A stretch of DNA of 64,000 nt from JBHOQX01 sp042408595 (GTDB taxonomy: Bacteria > Chloroflexota > Chloroflexia > Chloroflexales > Roseiflexaceae), in NCBI GenBank assembly GCA_042408595.1, contig JBHOQX010000115.1:37428-101427 (forward strand), given 5' to 3'. The notes under the pieces are model-generated. The model was not told the origin of the DNA and searched no databases. It saw nothing but the letters and a program-made list of their open reading frames with translations. Positions 51,751 through 60,857 of the stretch are shown in pieces (positions within the stretch are counted from its first letter, which is position 1; every line of letters starts with the position of its first letter). Position numbers and translations under genes: made by a program.

Positions 51751-52967
51751 AACAGCTCGCGCTTGTTACCGCGGTGGTGCTGGGGATGATCGCCGCTGCG
51801 CTGGCTCTCTGGCAGATGAGCGAAGCGGTCGTGCTGCTGCTGTTCGCACTGGCGGCTGCGGCAGGTGTCGCGCCGCTGGTCGCGCGCCTGGAGCGGCGCG
51901 GCCTGCCGCACGGCCGGGCGGTCGCCCTGGCATTTCTGGCGACGGTTGGGGTGCTGGCGATCATCCTTGTCGCCTTCGGCACACTGCTGCTGGCCGACCT
52001 GGGTACCGTGCTCGACCAGGGGCCGCGCGGATATGAGGAGTTGCGCGGTGCGCTCGCCGTGCAGAGCGCCTGGGGCGCGGAGATCGCCGCGCGGCTCCCC
52101 AGCGCCGATGCGCTGCCCGGCCTGCTGGCGCGCGCGCAAACCGAAGCGCTTGGATCGACCCTGCTCGGCCTGACCGGGAGCGCTGTCGGCCTGCTGACGC
52201 TGTTGGTGAGTGTCGCGGCGCTGACGTTTTATTGGCTGCTGGAACAGCAGCGAATCGAACGGCTGTGGCTTTCGCTGCTGCCGATCGGGGCGCGCGCTAC
52301 GGCCCGCGCCGTCTGGGAGCGCCTCTCGGCCGAGGTCGGCCGGTATATCCGGGCGGAGGCGCTAATTGTAATCTTCACAACGGCGGCGCTGCTCGGCGTC
52401 TACGGCGGCGCGGGGCTGCCGGTCCCGGCGCTGCTGGCGGTCATCGGCGGCGTGGCGCAGATCGTCCCGCTGCTGGCCCTGCCGCTGGCGCTGCTGCCGG
52501 GGCTGCTGGTCGCCTGGGCGGTCGGGCCGGGCACACTGCTTGCGACGCTGCTCGGCAGTCTGGTTGTGCTCGGACTCATCCAGCTGTTCGTTGTACCGCG
52601 CCTCTTTCGCAACGGCATCAACGTCAACCCGGTGCTGACGATCGTTCTGATCATGGCGCTGTACGAGCTTGGCGGCATCTGGCTTATGCTGCTGGCGCCG
52701 CCGCTGGCCGCCGCCATTCAGACCGCTACCCGCGTGCTGACCAGCGAGCGCGTTGTGACGGTGGCATCCGACGCCATGCCGACGCTGCGCCAGCGGCTCG
52801 ACCTGATCGAACGGAACCTGACCCCCGAAGAGCGCGCCAACCCGCAACTGAACGACCTGCTGGCGCGCACACGCCAGCTGGTGGATGAAACCGCCGACCT
52901 GCTGCCGGAGGCGCTGCCGCCACCCAGCGCGATGGGCGGCCCTCCGGCGTTGGGGCCGGCGCCATAG
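51747..52967 (+). CDS. AI-2E family transporter, second copy
   Basis: 406 residues, same fold as the previous gene: LPVPALLAVIGGVAQIVPLL and GLIQLFVVPRLFRNGINVNP are in the positions of the family motifs. Sequence has diverged considerably from its neighbour. ATG at 51747 overlaps the previous stop and has GAGGAGG just upstream, so the pair is translationally coupled and may form a heteromer. Soluble tail of about 70 residues (LDLIERNLTPEERANPQLND). Confidence 0.9.
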   Translation: MKQLALVTAVVLGMIAAALALWQMSEAVVLLLFALAAAAGVAPLVARLERRGLPHGRAVALAFLATVGVLAIILVAFGTLLLADLGTVLDQGPRGYEELRGALAVQSAWGAEIAARLPSADALPGLLARAQTEALGSTLLGLTGSAVGLLTLLVSVAALTFYWLLEQQRIERLWLSLLPIGARATARAVWERLSAEVGRYIRAEALIVIFTTAALLGVYGGAGLPVPALLAVIGGVAQIVPLLALPLALLPGLLVAWAVGPGTLLATLLGSLVVLGLIQLFVVPRLFRNGINVNPVLTIVLIMALYELGGIWLMLLAPPLAAAIQTATRVLTSERVVTVASDAMPTLRQRLDLIERNLTPEERANPQLNDLLARTRQLVDETADLLPEALPPPSAMGGPPALGPAP

Positions 52968-53098
52968 CGCGGGGCAGCGCGTCTTCGGGGTGCAACCAGC
53001 CGCGTACCGCTGTGGCGTGCGCTCGGGCACGTAAAGCACATGTTCCGGATCGGAATCATAGGCTACCGCAGGATTGAAACGGCTAGGCCAAAAGATGT

Positions 53099-53127
53099 AC
53101 GACAATGCTCCTTTTCCATGGTATACT
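53099..53127 (+). promoter_or_regulatory. Promoter candidate of the first response regulator
   Basis: ACGACA (53099-53104, weak -35), 17-base spacer, TATACT (53122-53127). Confidence 0.5.
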
Positions 53128-53174
53128 CCTTTGAAATAAGCTAGAGATCGAGCAGATGCGACACACGTAAGGAT

Positions 53175-53519
53175 GTGCTTATTGTCGATGATGAGACCGA
53201 GATCGTTCGCTTGCTCGTGGACATCCTCAGCGAGGAGGGGTACCGTGTAGGTGTCGCGCGCGATGGAGCGAGCGCCATTGCACACGTGCTGCACGATTCC
53301 CCGTCGCTGGTGCTGTTGGACTATTCGATGCCGGGCATGACCGGTGGTGAAGTCGTGCGCCAGATACGCGCGCGTGGAATGGTCGATGTCCCGATCGTGA
53401 TCATGAGCGCGGGCACACGCGCCGAAGCGCTGAACGTCTCCGGTGCGATCGCCTTCCTGCCCAAGCCGTTCGATCTCGACAAGTTGCTCGCCTGTGTGGC
53501 GCACTATGTAACGACGTAG
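53175..53519 (+). CDS. Single-domain response regulator, start uncertain
   Basis: 114 residues, one receiver domain: acidic pair in IVDDETEIV, phosphoacceptor Asp in LVLLDYSMPG, Ser in IVIMSAGT and Lys in LPKPFDLD. No output domain. The usual start would be a few codons earlier, but the ATG at 53156 hits TAA after four codons and the GTG at 53175 has its AAGGA only one base away. Either GTG is the start or a one-base frameshift separates ATG from the domain. The partner kinase is not in the window. Confidence 0.8.
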   Translation: MLIVDDETEIVRLLVDILSEEGYRVGVARDGASAIAHVLHDSPSLVLLDYSMPGMTGGEVVRQIRARGMVDVPIVIMSAGTRAEALNVSGAIAFLPKPFDLDKLLACVAHYVTT

Positions 53520-53552
53520 CGCGTCGTCTCCCTCGCGTCTTACGTGCCGCCA

Positions 53553-54650
53553 TCACTGGCTCATCCCAACTCGTCCGTTCGTCCGACGCGTCAGGCGCCC
53601 TGCGCCATAGACCGACCCGATCGCCAGCAGCACCAGCGTGGCGAGCGCGCCGCCGACCGCACCCTTCGCAATACTTCTCACCTCGCGCGAGGCCCCAGCC
53701 GGCGCCCCGGCCGCCGGCTCTCGCCGGGGAGGCGGCAACTTCACCGGCGCGGCCGTCGGCTCTGGCGCAAGCGGCTCGACCCGGTGTGTGCGCCGCCAGC
53801 GGGCATAGACGTGCGTAAACTCCGCCGCGGCGAACAGCAACTGGCTGCTGAAGAAGACCCACACCATCAGCACGAGCACCGTCCCGATCACACCGTAGGC
53901 GCTTGCGAAGGCGCTGTGTTCGATATAAAACGCCAGCAGCCGCTTGCCGATCTCCCACAGGATGGCGGCCAGCAGCGCGCCCAGCAAGACATCGGCCCAC
54001 TCGACACGCGTATTCGGTAGATACTTGAACAGCAAGGCAAAAATCAGCGTGTTCAAAGCGATCGTGATCGCCAGGCCGACGACGAACCCGAACACTCCAC
54101 CGATGACAGGTACACCGCTCAGCGCGCCGAGCAGCGCATTCGTGACGCCGGTCAGCACGGTCGAGATGATCAGCAGCACGCCGACACCGAGTACCATCAG
54201 GAACGAGAAGAGCTTATCCTGGACCGCCGTGGTGATTGTTTGCCAGATCGTCGGCTGCGTCGGCGGGTTCGGCACCTTCCAGATCCGGTTGAAGCTCACA
54301 TCGAGCTGCTGAAAGACCCCCGAGGCGCCGAGCAGCAGCGTGATCAGGCCGATCCAGGTCGCGGCGCCGGCATTCTGCTCCACCTGCGTCAGCGCTTGCT
54401 GGATCGCCTGGGCGAGGCTTGGCGCGAAATTGCGCGAGATCGCGTCCATGATCTGCTGCTGTACCGCCTCGCGTGAGCCTAGCACGAAGCCGACCGCGGC
54501 GAGCAGCAGCAGCATGAGCGGAAACACCGAAAACACCGCATAATATGCCAGCGCCGCGCCAAGCAGCCCAATGTCGTCTGCGCCGAACTCGTACGCCGTC
54601 TGCTTGATAAGCGATGGAAGAGCTGTGATAATCCGTTTCGCCTGCTCCAT
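53553..54650 (-). CDS. YihY/BrkB family inner membrane protein
   Basis: 365 residues with six or more helices. Family landmarks: DIGLLGAALAYYAVFSVFPLMLLLL near residues 25-50, LLGASGVFQQLDVSFNRIWK, and GALLAAILWEIGKRLLAFYIEH with the conserved W-E-x-x-K. C-terminal 80 residues are Pro/Ala rich before a last helix (AVGGALATLVLLAIGSVYGA). ATG at 54650 has AAGGA upstream. The family was once called ribonuclease BN; its function remains unclear. Confidence 0.9.
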   Translation of the reverse strand: MEQAKRIITALPSLIKQTAYEFGADDIGLLGAALAYYAVFSVFPLMLLLLAAVGFVLGSREAVQQQIMDAISRNFAPSLAQAIQQALTQVEQNAGAATWIGLITLLLGASGVFQQLDVSFNRIWKVPNPPTQPTIWQTITTAVQDKLFSFLMVLGVGVLLIISTVLTGVTNALLGALSGVPVIGGVFGFVVGLAITIALNTLIFALLFKYLPNTRVEWADVLLGALLAAILWEIGKRLLAFYIEHSAFASAYGVIGTVLVLMVWVFFSSQLLFAAAEFTHVYARWRRTHRVEPLAPEPTAAPVKLPPPRREPAAGAPAGASREVRSIAKGAVGGALATLVLLAIGSVYGAGRLTRRTNGRVGMSQ

Positions 54651-54978
54651 ATTCCTTGCTCCTGCACTTTTCTCGATTATATGGGTATGCTCCGCACGGT
54701 AGGGGCGGTATGTTCCCACCCGGAGCTGTCGCTTTCGTCGGTTATGCCGACCCTGCCCCCGTCTGCGCTCACGCGGACGAGGAGCGGCGATGCGAGCGAT
54801 AGGCGCATACCTGCGGACGCCCAACATCGACGCCCCCACTCCTCGCACAAGCTCGCGACCGAGGAAGGTCTGCACTAACTATGCCACAGATGCAGCGGCG
54901 GGACTGCGGCACACATCTTGCAATCATCTCTGTACGAACGGGCTATAGCAGCAGACCGCTGGCCTGCAAGGAGGCGCT
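54651..54978. other. Intergenic region without a recognised gene
   Basis: 328 bases between the divergent YihY and iron-permease-like genes. I see no protein-like frame, RNA motif or clear promoter; only short GC-rich inverted segments. Confidence 0.5.
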
Positions 54979-55371
54979 ATGAATGAATTCTTCCGTAAAT
55001 GCGCCCAAAGGGTATCCGACGTGAGTGGCTCGGCATGGGCATTCATTGCCGCCTTGGGTATCATTCTGGCATGGGCGATTGCAGGGCCGTTCTTTCACTA
55101 TTCAGATACCTGGCAGCTTGTCATTAACACGGGAACAACAATTATCACGTTTTTGATGGTTTTCTTGATTCAGAACACGCAGAACCGCGATGCCAGGGCC
55201 ATCCATCTTAAACTCGATGAATTGTTGCGGGCGGTTGCTGAGGCACGCACGGGGCTGGTGGACCTGGAAGATCGCTCCGACGCTGATTTGGCCGCGTTGC
55301 GGGAGCAGTTCCGCAAACTGAGTGCGGAGAACGGCGAGCATGACGCGGAGCGCCGGGCATCCGGCTCCTGA
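54979..55371 (+). CDS. Low-affinity iron permease family protein, compositionally atypical
   Basis: 130 residues with two helices (AWAFIAALGIILAWAIAGPF and LVINTGTTIITFLMVFLIQN) and the conserved NTQNRDARAIHLKLDELLRA that marks the family. The last 40 residues form a charged coiled tail. Codon use is visibly less G+C-rich than neighbouring genes (AAT, GAT, TTG, ATT common), suggesting transfer from another lineage, possibly a proteobacterium. AAGGAGG precedes the ATG. Despite the name, transport has been shown for few members. Confidence 0.9.
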   Translation: MNEFFRKCAQRVSDVSGSAWAFIAALGIILAWAIAGPFFHYSDTWQLVINTGTTIITFLMVFLIQNTQNRDARAIHLKLDELLRAVAEARTGLVDLEDRSDADLAALREQFRKLSAENGEHDAERRASGS

Positions 55372-55478
55372 CATCCATTAGGCCGGGGGTTAAGAGAGGA
55401 ATGATGTCAACCGTTCAACAACGAAAGGAGTGCGCCTGGCCAGGGGACGAGCAACCACAACAGAGGGAAGAAAACGCC

Positions 55479-55841
55479 ATGCCGGCGGATATCTTGATTG
55501 TCGATGATGAACTGCAGATCGCTGAGGTGCTTGCCGAGACCCTCCACGACGAGGGATATCGTGTGAAAACACTCCATGATGGCGCCAGTGCGCTGTTGGA
55601 GATCGCTGCGCACCGGCCGCGCCTCGTGTTGCTCGATATCACGATGCCGGTGATGAACGGACTGGAGCTGCTGCGCTACCTGCGCGGCCATGGCTTCGCC
55701 GACCTGCCGATTATCATCATGACCGCCGAGCTTCGGCCAGAGCGTTACCTGGCCCACGGCGCGAACGGCGTGCTCGCCAAGCCGTTCGCGATCGACGAGC
55801 TGCTTGACCTTGTGGCCGTCTATGTCTCACCGGTGCGCTAG
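55479..55841 (+). CDS. Single-domain response regulator
   Basis: 120 residues, one receiver domain: ILIVDDELQIAEVLAETL, phosphoacceptor Asp in LVLLDITMPVMNGLELL, Thr in IIIMTAELR and Lys in LAKPFAID. No output domain. The ATG at 55479 is preferred (AGAGGGAAG upstream); an ATG at 55401 would add 26 unrelated residues. It resembles the response regulator at 53175 and may be a paralogue separated by the two membrane protein genes. Confidence 0.9.
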   Translation: MPADILIVDDELQIAEVLAETLHDEGYRVKTLHDGASALLEIAAHRPRLVLLDITMPVMNGLELLRYLRGHGFADLPIIIMTAELRPERYLAHGANGVLAKPFAIDELLDLVAVYVSPVR

Positions 55842-55953
55842 CCTGGACACAACGAGAACCCGGGATAAGGAGATCGGACGACAGACATGTCGCACGGGTT
55901 TGGGGCGGGTCCGCGGCCAGCGTCCGTCGTCGACCATCCGTCCATCCTCGGCT

Positions 55954-56727
55954 TCATGCGCCCGTTTTCTCTCCACGCATCCGCCGTGCCAGGTCAAGGA
56001 TCGCTTCGCCGTACCCGTCGCCCGGCACGGCCCACCTGCCGTTGAGCTGCAGTACCGTTGGCGCGCTGCCACGGTAGCCGGCCGGCAACCCGCGGTAGGC
56101 CAGGGCCGCAGTAATGAGTGAGGCCTGCTCCGGCGTCTCCTGGCCGGCGGGCACAGCATAGGCCAGCAGCCGCCCCAAATGCGCCGGTACGGCATCATCG
56201 ACCCATGTTGCGAAACTCGCGCCTTCGCGCCACACCGCGTCATGGTCATCCCAGGCCCAGGCCGCCCCCGGCGGCACGCCCGGGTCGCCGGGGCGCGTGG
56301 CGCCGGTCACACCGATTCCAGCCGGGTTGCGGCGGGGCCGCTGGCTCCACCACGAGGTGAGACTGCCGGTCTCGTGGGCCATCTGCGCCAGCGCCAGAAA
56401 CCAGTCCACGCCGGCCCAGTCCCCCAGTTGCTGGTAGCGGCCGATGATCACCGACACATCATAGGGCATGTAGCCTAGCGCACGCGGGGCGAACCAGGCA
56501 TTCGCTTGCCCGGCCGTGCCGCTGGCCGGCGCGACGATCGCTCCCTCGACGACCGGTGGCGGCGGCAGGCCTGGGGGGGACTGTGGCGTCAGCGGCTCGC
56601 TCCGGGCCAGCGGCAGGTAGATCAGGTGAGGGCTGCTGGCGCGGGTCGGGCCGGCGCGCCGGGCGGCTGCGGCGGAGGCGGCCAGAGCGGCGAGCGACAG
56701 GCGAAGAAATTGGCGGCGTGATCGCAT
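55954..56727 (-). CDS. Tat-exported glucosaminidase-like protein
   Basis: 257 residues. N-terminal RSRRQFLRLSLAALAASAAA is a twin-arginine signal (S-R-R-x-F-L). After the signal comes the phrase LIYLPLARSE, then a Pro-rich linker. The domain (about 70-257) has DWFLALAQMAHETGSLTSWW and NPAGIGVTG, the catalytic Glu region of the glucosaminidase/endo-beta-N-acetylglucosaminidase (lysozyme-like) family. It probably cleaves cell-wall glycan outside the cytoplasm after folding inside. Family assignment rests on these motifs only. Confidence 0.78.
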   Translation of the reverse strand: MRSRRQFLRLSLAALAASAAAARRAGPTRASSPHLIYLPLARSEPLTPQSPPGLPPPPVVEGAIVAPASGTAGQANAWFAPRALGYMPYDVSVIIGRYQQLGDWAGVDWFLALAQMAHETGSLTSWWSQRPRRNPAGIGVTGATRPGDPGVPPGAAWAWDDHDAVWREGASFATWVDDAVPAHLGRLLAYAVPAGQETPEQASLITAALAYRGLPAGYRGSAPTVLQLNGRWAVPGDGYGEAILDLARRMRGEKTGA

Positions 56728-56864
56728 GGCCCTATGGTACCTGGTATGTCAAGCCCACACGTGCGCCGTACGTCGCGACGGCGCGAACACTTCCCTGTCT
56801 TGCCTGAACGTAGCGCGCGGCGGATTTTGCCTGCGCGCCTGCGCCCACTTCCGCCGCTGCGTGC

Positions 56865-56870
56865 TATACT
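56865..56870 (+). promoter_or_regulatory. -10 box upstream of the PIG-L deacetylase gene
   Basis: TATACT, leaving a GC-rich leader of about 110 bases that can form a CGCCGGCG-centred hairpin. No clear -35. Confidence 0.4.
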
Positions 56871-56987
56871 CCCTGCCAGGAGGCGGCCTGCGCCCCCCAC
56901 AGCGCCGGCGCTGCGCTCTCGCCCCGTGGGCGGGAAGGCAGCGGAGCATACGATTCCCGCCGTTCTCGGCAATGATATGAGGAGCAT

Positions 56988-57716
56988 ATGGCCAGCGAGC
57001 AACAGGTTGCATTAGTCGTTGTCGCCCACCCGGACGACGCCGAGTTCGGCTGCGCCGGCACGCTCGCCGCGTGGGCAGAGGATGGGTGGGCGGTGCATCT
57101 AGTGATTTGCACCGACGCCTCGGGCGGCGGGCCGGATGATGCGACGGATGTCGGCCCGGAGGCCCGCCGCCGCATCACCGAGACACGCCGGCGCGAGCAG
57201 CGCGCCGCCGCCGATATCCTCGGCGTGCGCGATGTGATCTTTCTCGACTACCCGGACGGACTGCTGGCCCCGACGCCCGAACTGCGCCGCGATATTGTGC
57301 GACTGCTGCGGCGCTACCGCCCGGCGCGTGTCGTCTGCCAGTCGCCGGAGCGCACCTGGAAACCGGCCTACATGATCGGGCGGCACCACCCGGACCACCT
57401 GGCCGCCGGGGCGGCGACGATAATGGCGCTCTATCCGGCTGCGCAGAACCCTTGGGACTTCCCGGAGCTGTTGGCGGAAGGGCTCCGGCCGCATAAGGTG
57501 CGCGAGCTCTACGTGATGGGCGCGCCCGAGCCGAACCACGCGGTGGATATCAGCAGGACGTGGGAGCTGAAGATCGCCGCGCTGCGGGCGCACGACAGCC
57601 AGGTCGGCGCGCGGATGGACGAACTCGTGCCGCGGCTGCGCGGCTGGGCGGAAGAGGCCGGCAAAGACTTCGGCCTGCCGCTCGCCGAGCAGTTCCATCG
57701 GGCAGAGAATCCGTGA
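56988..57716 (+). CDS. PIG-L/LmbE family zinc deacetylase
   Basis: 242 residues. Zinc motif AHPDDAEFG (H14, D17) and the third ligand in RHHPDHLAAG; EQRAAADILGVRDVIFLDYPDG is the typical middle block. Members remove acetyl groups from N-acetylglucosamine-linked substrates (for example in mycothiol or bacillithiol synthesis) or related molecules. No thiol-biosynthesis gene is adjacent, so the substrate is open. AGGAG precedes the ATG. Confidence 0.93.
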   Translation: MASEQQVALVVVAHPDDAEFGCAGTLAAWAEDGWAVHLVICTDASGGGPDDATDVGPEARRRITETRRREQRAAADILGVRDVIFLDYPDGLLAPTPELRRDIVRLLRRYRPARVVCQSPERTWKPAYMIGRHHPDHLAAGAATIMALYPAAQNPWDFPELLAEGLRPHKVRELYVMGAPEPNHAVDISRTWELKIAALRAHDSQVGARMDELVPRLRGWAEEAGKDFGLPLAEQFHRAENP

Positions 57717-57876
57717 GGGATGGGCGATGTACTGATGACCGGCACCTCTGGCGCCTGCCGTCCGCCCCCGGCAGGCCCCGCTGAGCGCTCAACGCCCAAC
57801 CTCCACACTCCGAGCTCTCCCTTCCAGGAGGTACGCGTCGCCCGCACGGCGAGAGGTGGGGCAGGCTGTGCGCGCC

Positions 57877-57940
57877 GAAGAAGCGGTCGGAGAGGGGTGC
57901 GCCCCGCCAAACCTCCCCAACGCGTACGTCCTGTGTCTGA
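57877..57940 (+). repeat. R1-related intergenic repeat
   Basis: AAGCGGTC, ACCTCCCC and CGCGTACGTCCTGTG align with 24983-25032 and with 47648-47662. The 430-base gap 57717-58146 also has a GCTCCCGAATCGTGAGC hairpin (about 57980-57997) and a CGAACGCTGAACT phrase-like repeat near 58108, but no gene. Confidence 0.5.
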
Positions 57941-58146
57941 GTTGGCTCATGGGTGGCTACCCTGCAGCCCGCACCCCTCGCTCCCGAATCGTGAGCGGGG
58001 GCGTGGGGCGTAACGCGCATAGGTCGTCAGGTTGGCCGCCTGGCCCGGATGCACGCAGAAGGCGACGGCCTGCGCAAGAAATACACAGATGCGTTTCAGA
58101 CAATTGCTGAACTTCGAACGCTGAACTCTGCCCGTTGAGCGCTAAA

Positions 58147-58815
58147 CTAATACTCCCGCCGCCCGGCCCACAAGAGCGCCCCGCCGAGGCCAGCGAACAG
58201 CAGGCCCATACCGCCCAACATGACGCTGAGGATCGGCGGCCCTTCAGCGGCCCGGCGCTCGCGGGCGATGTAGGCGTCCAGCGCCATGCCGACGATCCGC
58301 CCGGCGTCGATCACGTTGCCCTCGCTGCCACGCGCCGCCGCGCCAAACACTGCGACGGCGTCGCCGCGGCGCAGCCCCGCATAGGTACAGTCGGCGCCGT
58401 GGCTCTGCCAGGGCGTGGCGTCGAGCACATACCAGCCGCGCACCTCGACCACGCCGCTGGGCGTCTCGATCAGGAGTGTCGGGTGCGCCTGAGAGACCGT
58501 TTCGATAATCGTTTCGTCATCGCTGTCGGTGCGCGCCACTGTGCAGTCATACGCGACCATCGCCGCCGCCAACTCCGGGTTGCGCGCGCTGATGCGCCCA
58601 TCGAGCGCCACCTGTGCGCCTGGCGCGGTGTCGTCCAGCGAGACGGCGGAGACGCGCCGGATGGCTTCCAGACGCGCCACCTCCTTGCGCATCAGGCCGG
58701 GCAAAAAGACGAACGCCGCAACAGCGCCCATCAGCAGCAGCAGCCCGATGCCGCCGAAGATGGCGCCGACCAGCAGAGGCACCTTGTTGGTCGAGGAGCG
58801 CATGGTCTTGTTCAC
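58147..58815 (-). CDS. Two-helix membrane protein with GIDE-like soluble domain
   Basis: 222 residues: helix 1 (LVGAIFGGIGLLLLMGAVAAFVFL), a soluble domain of about 130 residues (VSLDDTAPGAQVALDGRISA; TLLIETPSGVVEVRGWYVLD; LRRGDAVAVFGAAA), and helix 2 (SVMLGGMGLLFAGLGGALLW). The 'pG..v.l.G.i' and 'gd.V.vfG' strands resemble the GIDE domain of prokaryotic membrane proteins, but the match is loose. Function unknown. It stands between the PIG-L gene and a divergent dehydrogenase gene. Confidence 0.72.
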   Translation of the reverse strand: MNKTMRSSTNKVPLLVGAIFGGIGLLLLMGAVAAFVFLPGLMRKEVARLEAIRRVSAVSLDDTAPGAQVALDGRISARNPELAAAMVAYDCTVARTDSDDETIIETVSQAHPTLLIETPSGVVEVRGWYVLDATPWQSHGADCTYAGLRRGDAVAVFGAAARGSEGNVIDAGRIVGMALDAYIARERRAAEGPPILSVMLGGMGLLFAGLGGALLWAGRREY

Positions 58816-59087
58816 CCATCGCGCATGGCAGGCTCACCGATTCACGTGGCGCGGATCGCAGGCGCGTCTGTGCGATCCGCGCCCCCGTGACACGCAGCGG
58901 TAGACCATGGCATCCCCGTTGCAGCGCCCCGTTTTATCACCATTGAGCTTACGGCCAGCACCGCCCCGCTGTCAAGGCGGTACAATACTACGATGAGTGC
59001 GGTTGTGTCAACGTACACGAGCGGAGATGGAGCGAGCGGCCGTCCGCCTTTCCTCCGCCGCCGCCCGCTGCGATAACCGGGGTGCAT

Positions 59088-59969
59088 ATGCCACCAACGA
59101 TCACCGTCTTCGGGCTCGGGCTGATGGGTCGCCCGATGGCCCGCACCTTGCGCGCCGCCGGCGTCGACGCCCGCGGCTGGAACCGCTCGCCGCTCGACCC
59201 GGAGGCCGCCGCCGGCATCCCGCTGTGCAGCCACCTGGATGAAGCCGCGCGCGCCGAGATCTGCCTGCTCATGCTCCGCGACCAGACGGCGACCGACGAG
59301 GTCCTGGCGCGGATCGAGCCGCTGCTTCGGCCCGGCGCGCTCATTCTCGACATGGGCAGCAACGACCCGCGGCGCTCACGGGCGCACGCCGCCCGGCTGG
59401 CGGCGCGCGGCGTCGGCTGGGTGGACGCGCCGGTCTCGGGCGGGCCGGAGGGCGCGGCGGCCGGTGCGCTGGCGATCATGGTCGGTGGAACGGCCGGGGA
59501 TGTGGCGCGGGCGCGGCCCGTGCTGAACGCGCTCGGGCGGGTGACACACGTCGGGGGGGCGGGCGCCGGCCACACCGCCAAGGCCGTCAACCAGGCGATC
59601 GTCGGCATGACGCTTGAAGCGGTCGCCGAGGCGTTGCTGCTCGCCGAGCGCAGCGGCCTCGACCCGCGCCTGGTGCAGCAGGCGCTGGCCGGCGGCCTGG
59701 CCGACTCGCTGCTGCTCCAGCGCCACGGCACACGGATGATCGCGCGGACCTATCTGCCCGGCGGGCGCGCCGCGGCACAACTCAAAGACCTGCGCCTGGC
59801 CATGGCCCTCGCCGACGAGGCCGGCCTCCGGCTGCCGCACCTGGCGAGCGTCACCGGGCGCTTCGCCGAGCTGGTGGCGCGCGGCGACGGCGACCTGGAC
59901 CACGCGGCGATCCACAAACTGTTGCTGGAGCAGCAGGCACTGCCCGTCGACGCGCCGGTTGGTGGCTGA
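59088..59969 (+). CDS. NAD(P)-dependent beta-hydroxyacid dehydrogenase (3-hydroxyisobutyrate dehydrogenase family)
   Basis: 293 residues. N-terminal nucleotide motif VFGLGLMGRPMARTL (GxGxMG), substrate motif DAPVSGGPEGAAAGAL, and catalytic Lys in GAGHTAKAVNQ. The helix-rich C-terminal domain is complete and ends with a KDLRLAMALADEAG segment typical of the family. It oxidises a beta-hydroxyacid such as 3-hydroxyisobutyrate, glycerate or tartronate semialdehyde; which one is not clear. A GTG two codons earlier is an alternative start. Confidence 0.92.
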   Translation: MPPTITVFGLGLMGRPMARTLRAAGVDARGWNRSPLDPEAAAGIPLCSHLDEAARAEICLLMLRDQTATDEVLARIEPLLRPGALILDMGSNDPRRSRAHAARLAARGVGWVDAPVSGGPEGAAAGALAIMVGGTAGDVARARPVLNALGRVTHVGGAGAGHTAKAVNQAIVGMTLEAVAEALLLAERSGLDPRLVQQALAGGLADSLLLQRHGTRMIARTYLPGGRAAAQLKDLRLAMALADEAGLRLPHLASVTGRFAELVARGDGDLDHAAIHKLLLEQQALPVDAPVGG

Positions 59970-60005
59970 CGCACGCCGTGTATTCGCCGTCCGGAGCGGG
60001 CGGCG

Positions 60006-60857
60006 CTACTGCTGCCGCGCCGTGAGCGGCAGGTAGGTGAAGGTGGCGCTGTTGCCGTATGTCCAGTTCAGGATATCGAACGTCGCCCAACTCCCGCCGG
60101 TGGAGCCGGTGATGCCGATCCATCCCCCGCCGCTGCCGATCGTCGCGGCAAGATCCAGATCTTTCACCAGGCGCGGCGTTGTCAGATCATCGACATACAC
60201 GCGCAGCGTCGGCCGGCCGTAGGTGATTTTGATCGTATGCACCGCGCCGTCGAGCAGGTTCGGCAAATTCTTCGCCAAGGCGAGCTGAGCGCTCACGTCG
60301 GCGCTGTTCGGCAGCGCCCCGCGCGAATGGATGGCGATGTGATACTCCTCCGGGTCGCCGCGCGGACAGTCGGTGTAGGGGCCGCAGTGCGCCACGTTGT
60401 TCGGCCAGACATCGAACTCGATCGCCAGACTGCGCGGGATGCCTTCGTAGCCGATGCCGCCTTTGTCCGCGCCAAGCGCGTCCAGCCGGTCATTTTGCAG
60501 CACGAACGCCAGGCCGTCGGCGCCGGGCGGCGGCAACTCCACGAACGGCGAGTCGTCAATGCCCGCGACCCGCACCTGGAATGTCGTCTCCCATTGGATG
60601 TTCGCCGGCTGCGGCCGGTTGTACCACACGGCGCCGCGCTTGTACCGCTCACCCGGCGTCAGCCGCAGCGCCGTGCCGGCCGGGGCGGCGTCGCCGACCA
60701 CCGTCAGGCCGTCGGGCGCGGCAAAGTTCGGGTAGCTGAACAGCGGCGCGAGCGCCGCCTGCATACGCGTCGCGCGCCCCCCCAGCAGGGACACCGCGGC
60801 GACGATGACGAGAAAGACGCTGATCCCTGGCGAACACACCCTGGTTCGAGGTCGCAT
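60006..60857 (-). CDS. Secreted bacterial L-type (legume-like) lectin domain protein
   Basis: 283 residues. Signal peptide (ISVFLVIVAAVSLLGG), then a beta-sandwich with the legume-lectin landmarks DGLAFVLQND, GIGYEGIPRSLAIEFDVWPN and EEYHIAIHSRG, and the late strands WIGITGSTGGSWATFDILNW. Such domains bind sugars. The protein ends NSATFTYLPLTARQQ, a YLPL motif also seen in other exported proteins here. GGAGGGAG precedes the ATG at 60857, and the longer frame to 61043 is rejected because the signal peptide begins here. Confidence 0.85.
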   Translation of the reverse strand: MRPRTRVCSPGISVFLVIVAAVSLLGGRATRMQAALAPLFSYPNFAAPDGLTVVGDAAPAGTALRLTPGERYKRGAVWYNRPQPANIQWETTFQVRVAGIDDSPFVELPPPGADGLAFVLQNDRLDALGADKGGIGYEGIPRSLAIEFDVWPNNVAHCGPYTDCPRGDPEEYHIAIHSRGALPNSADVSAQLALAKNLPNLLDGAVHTIKITYGRPTLRVYVDDLTTPRLVKDLDLAATIGSGGGWIGITGSTGGSWATFDILNWTYGNSATFTYLPLTARQQ

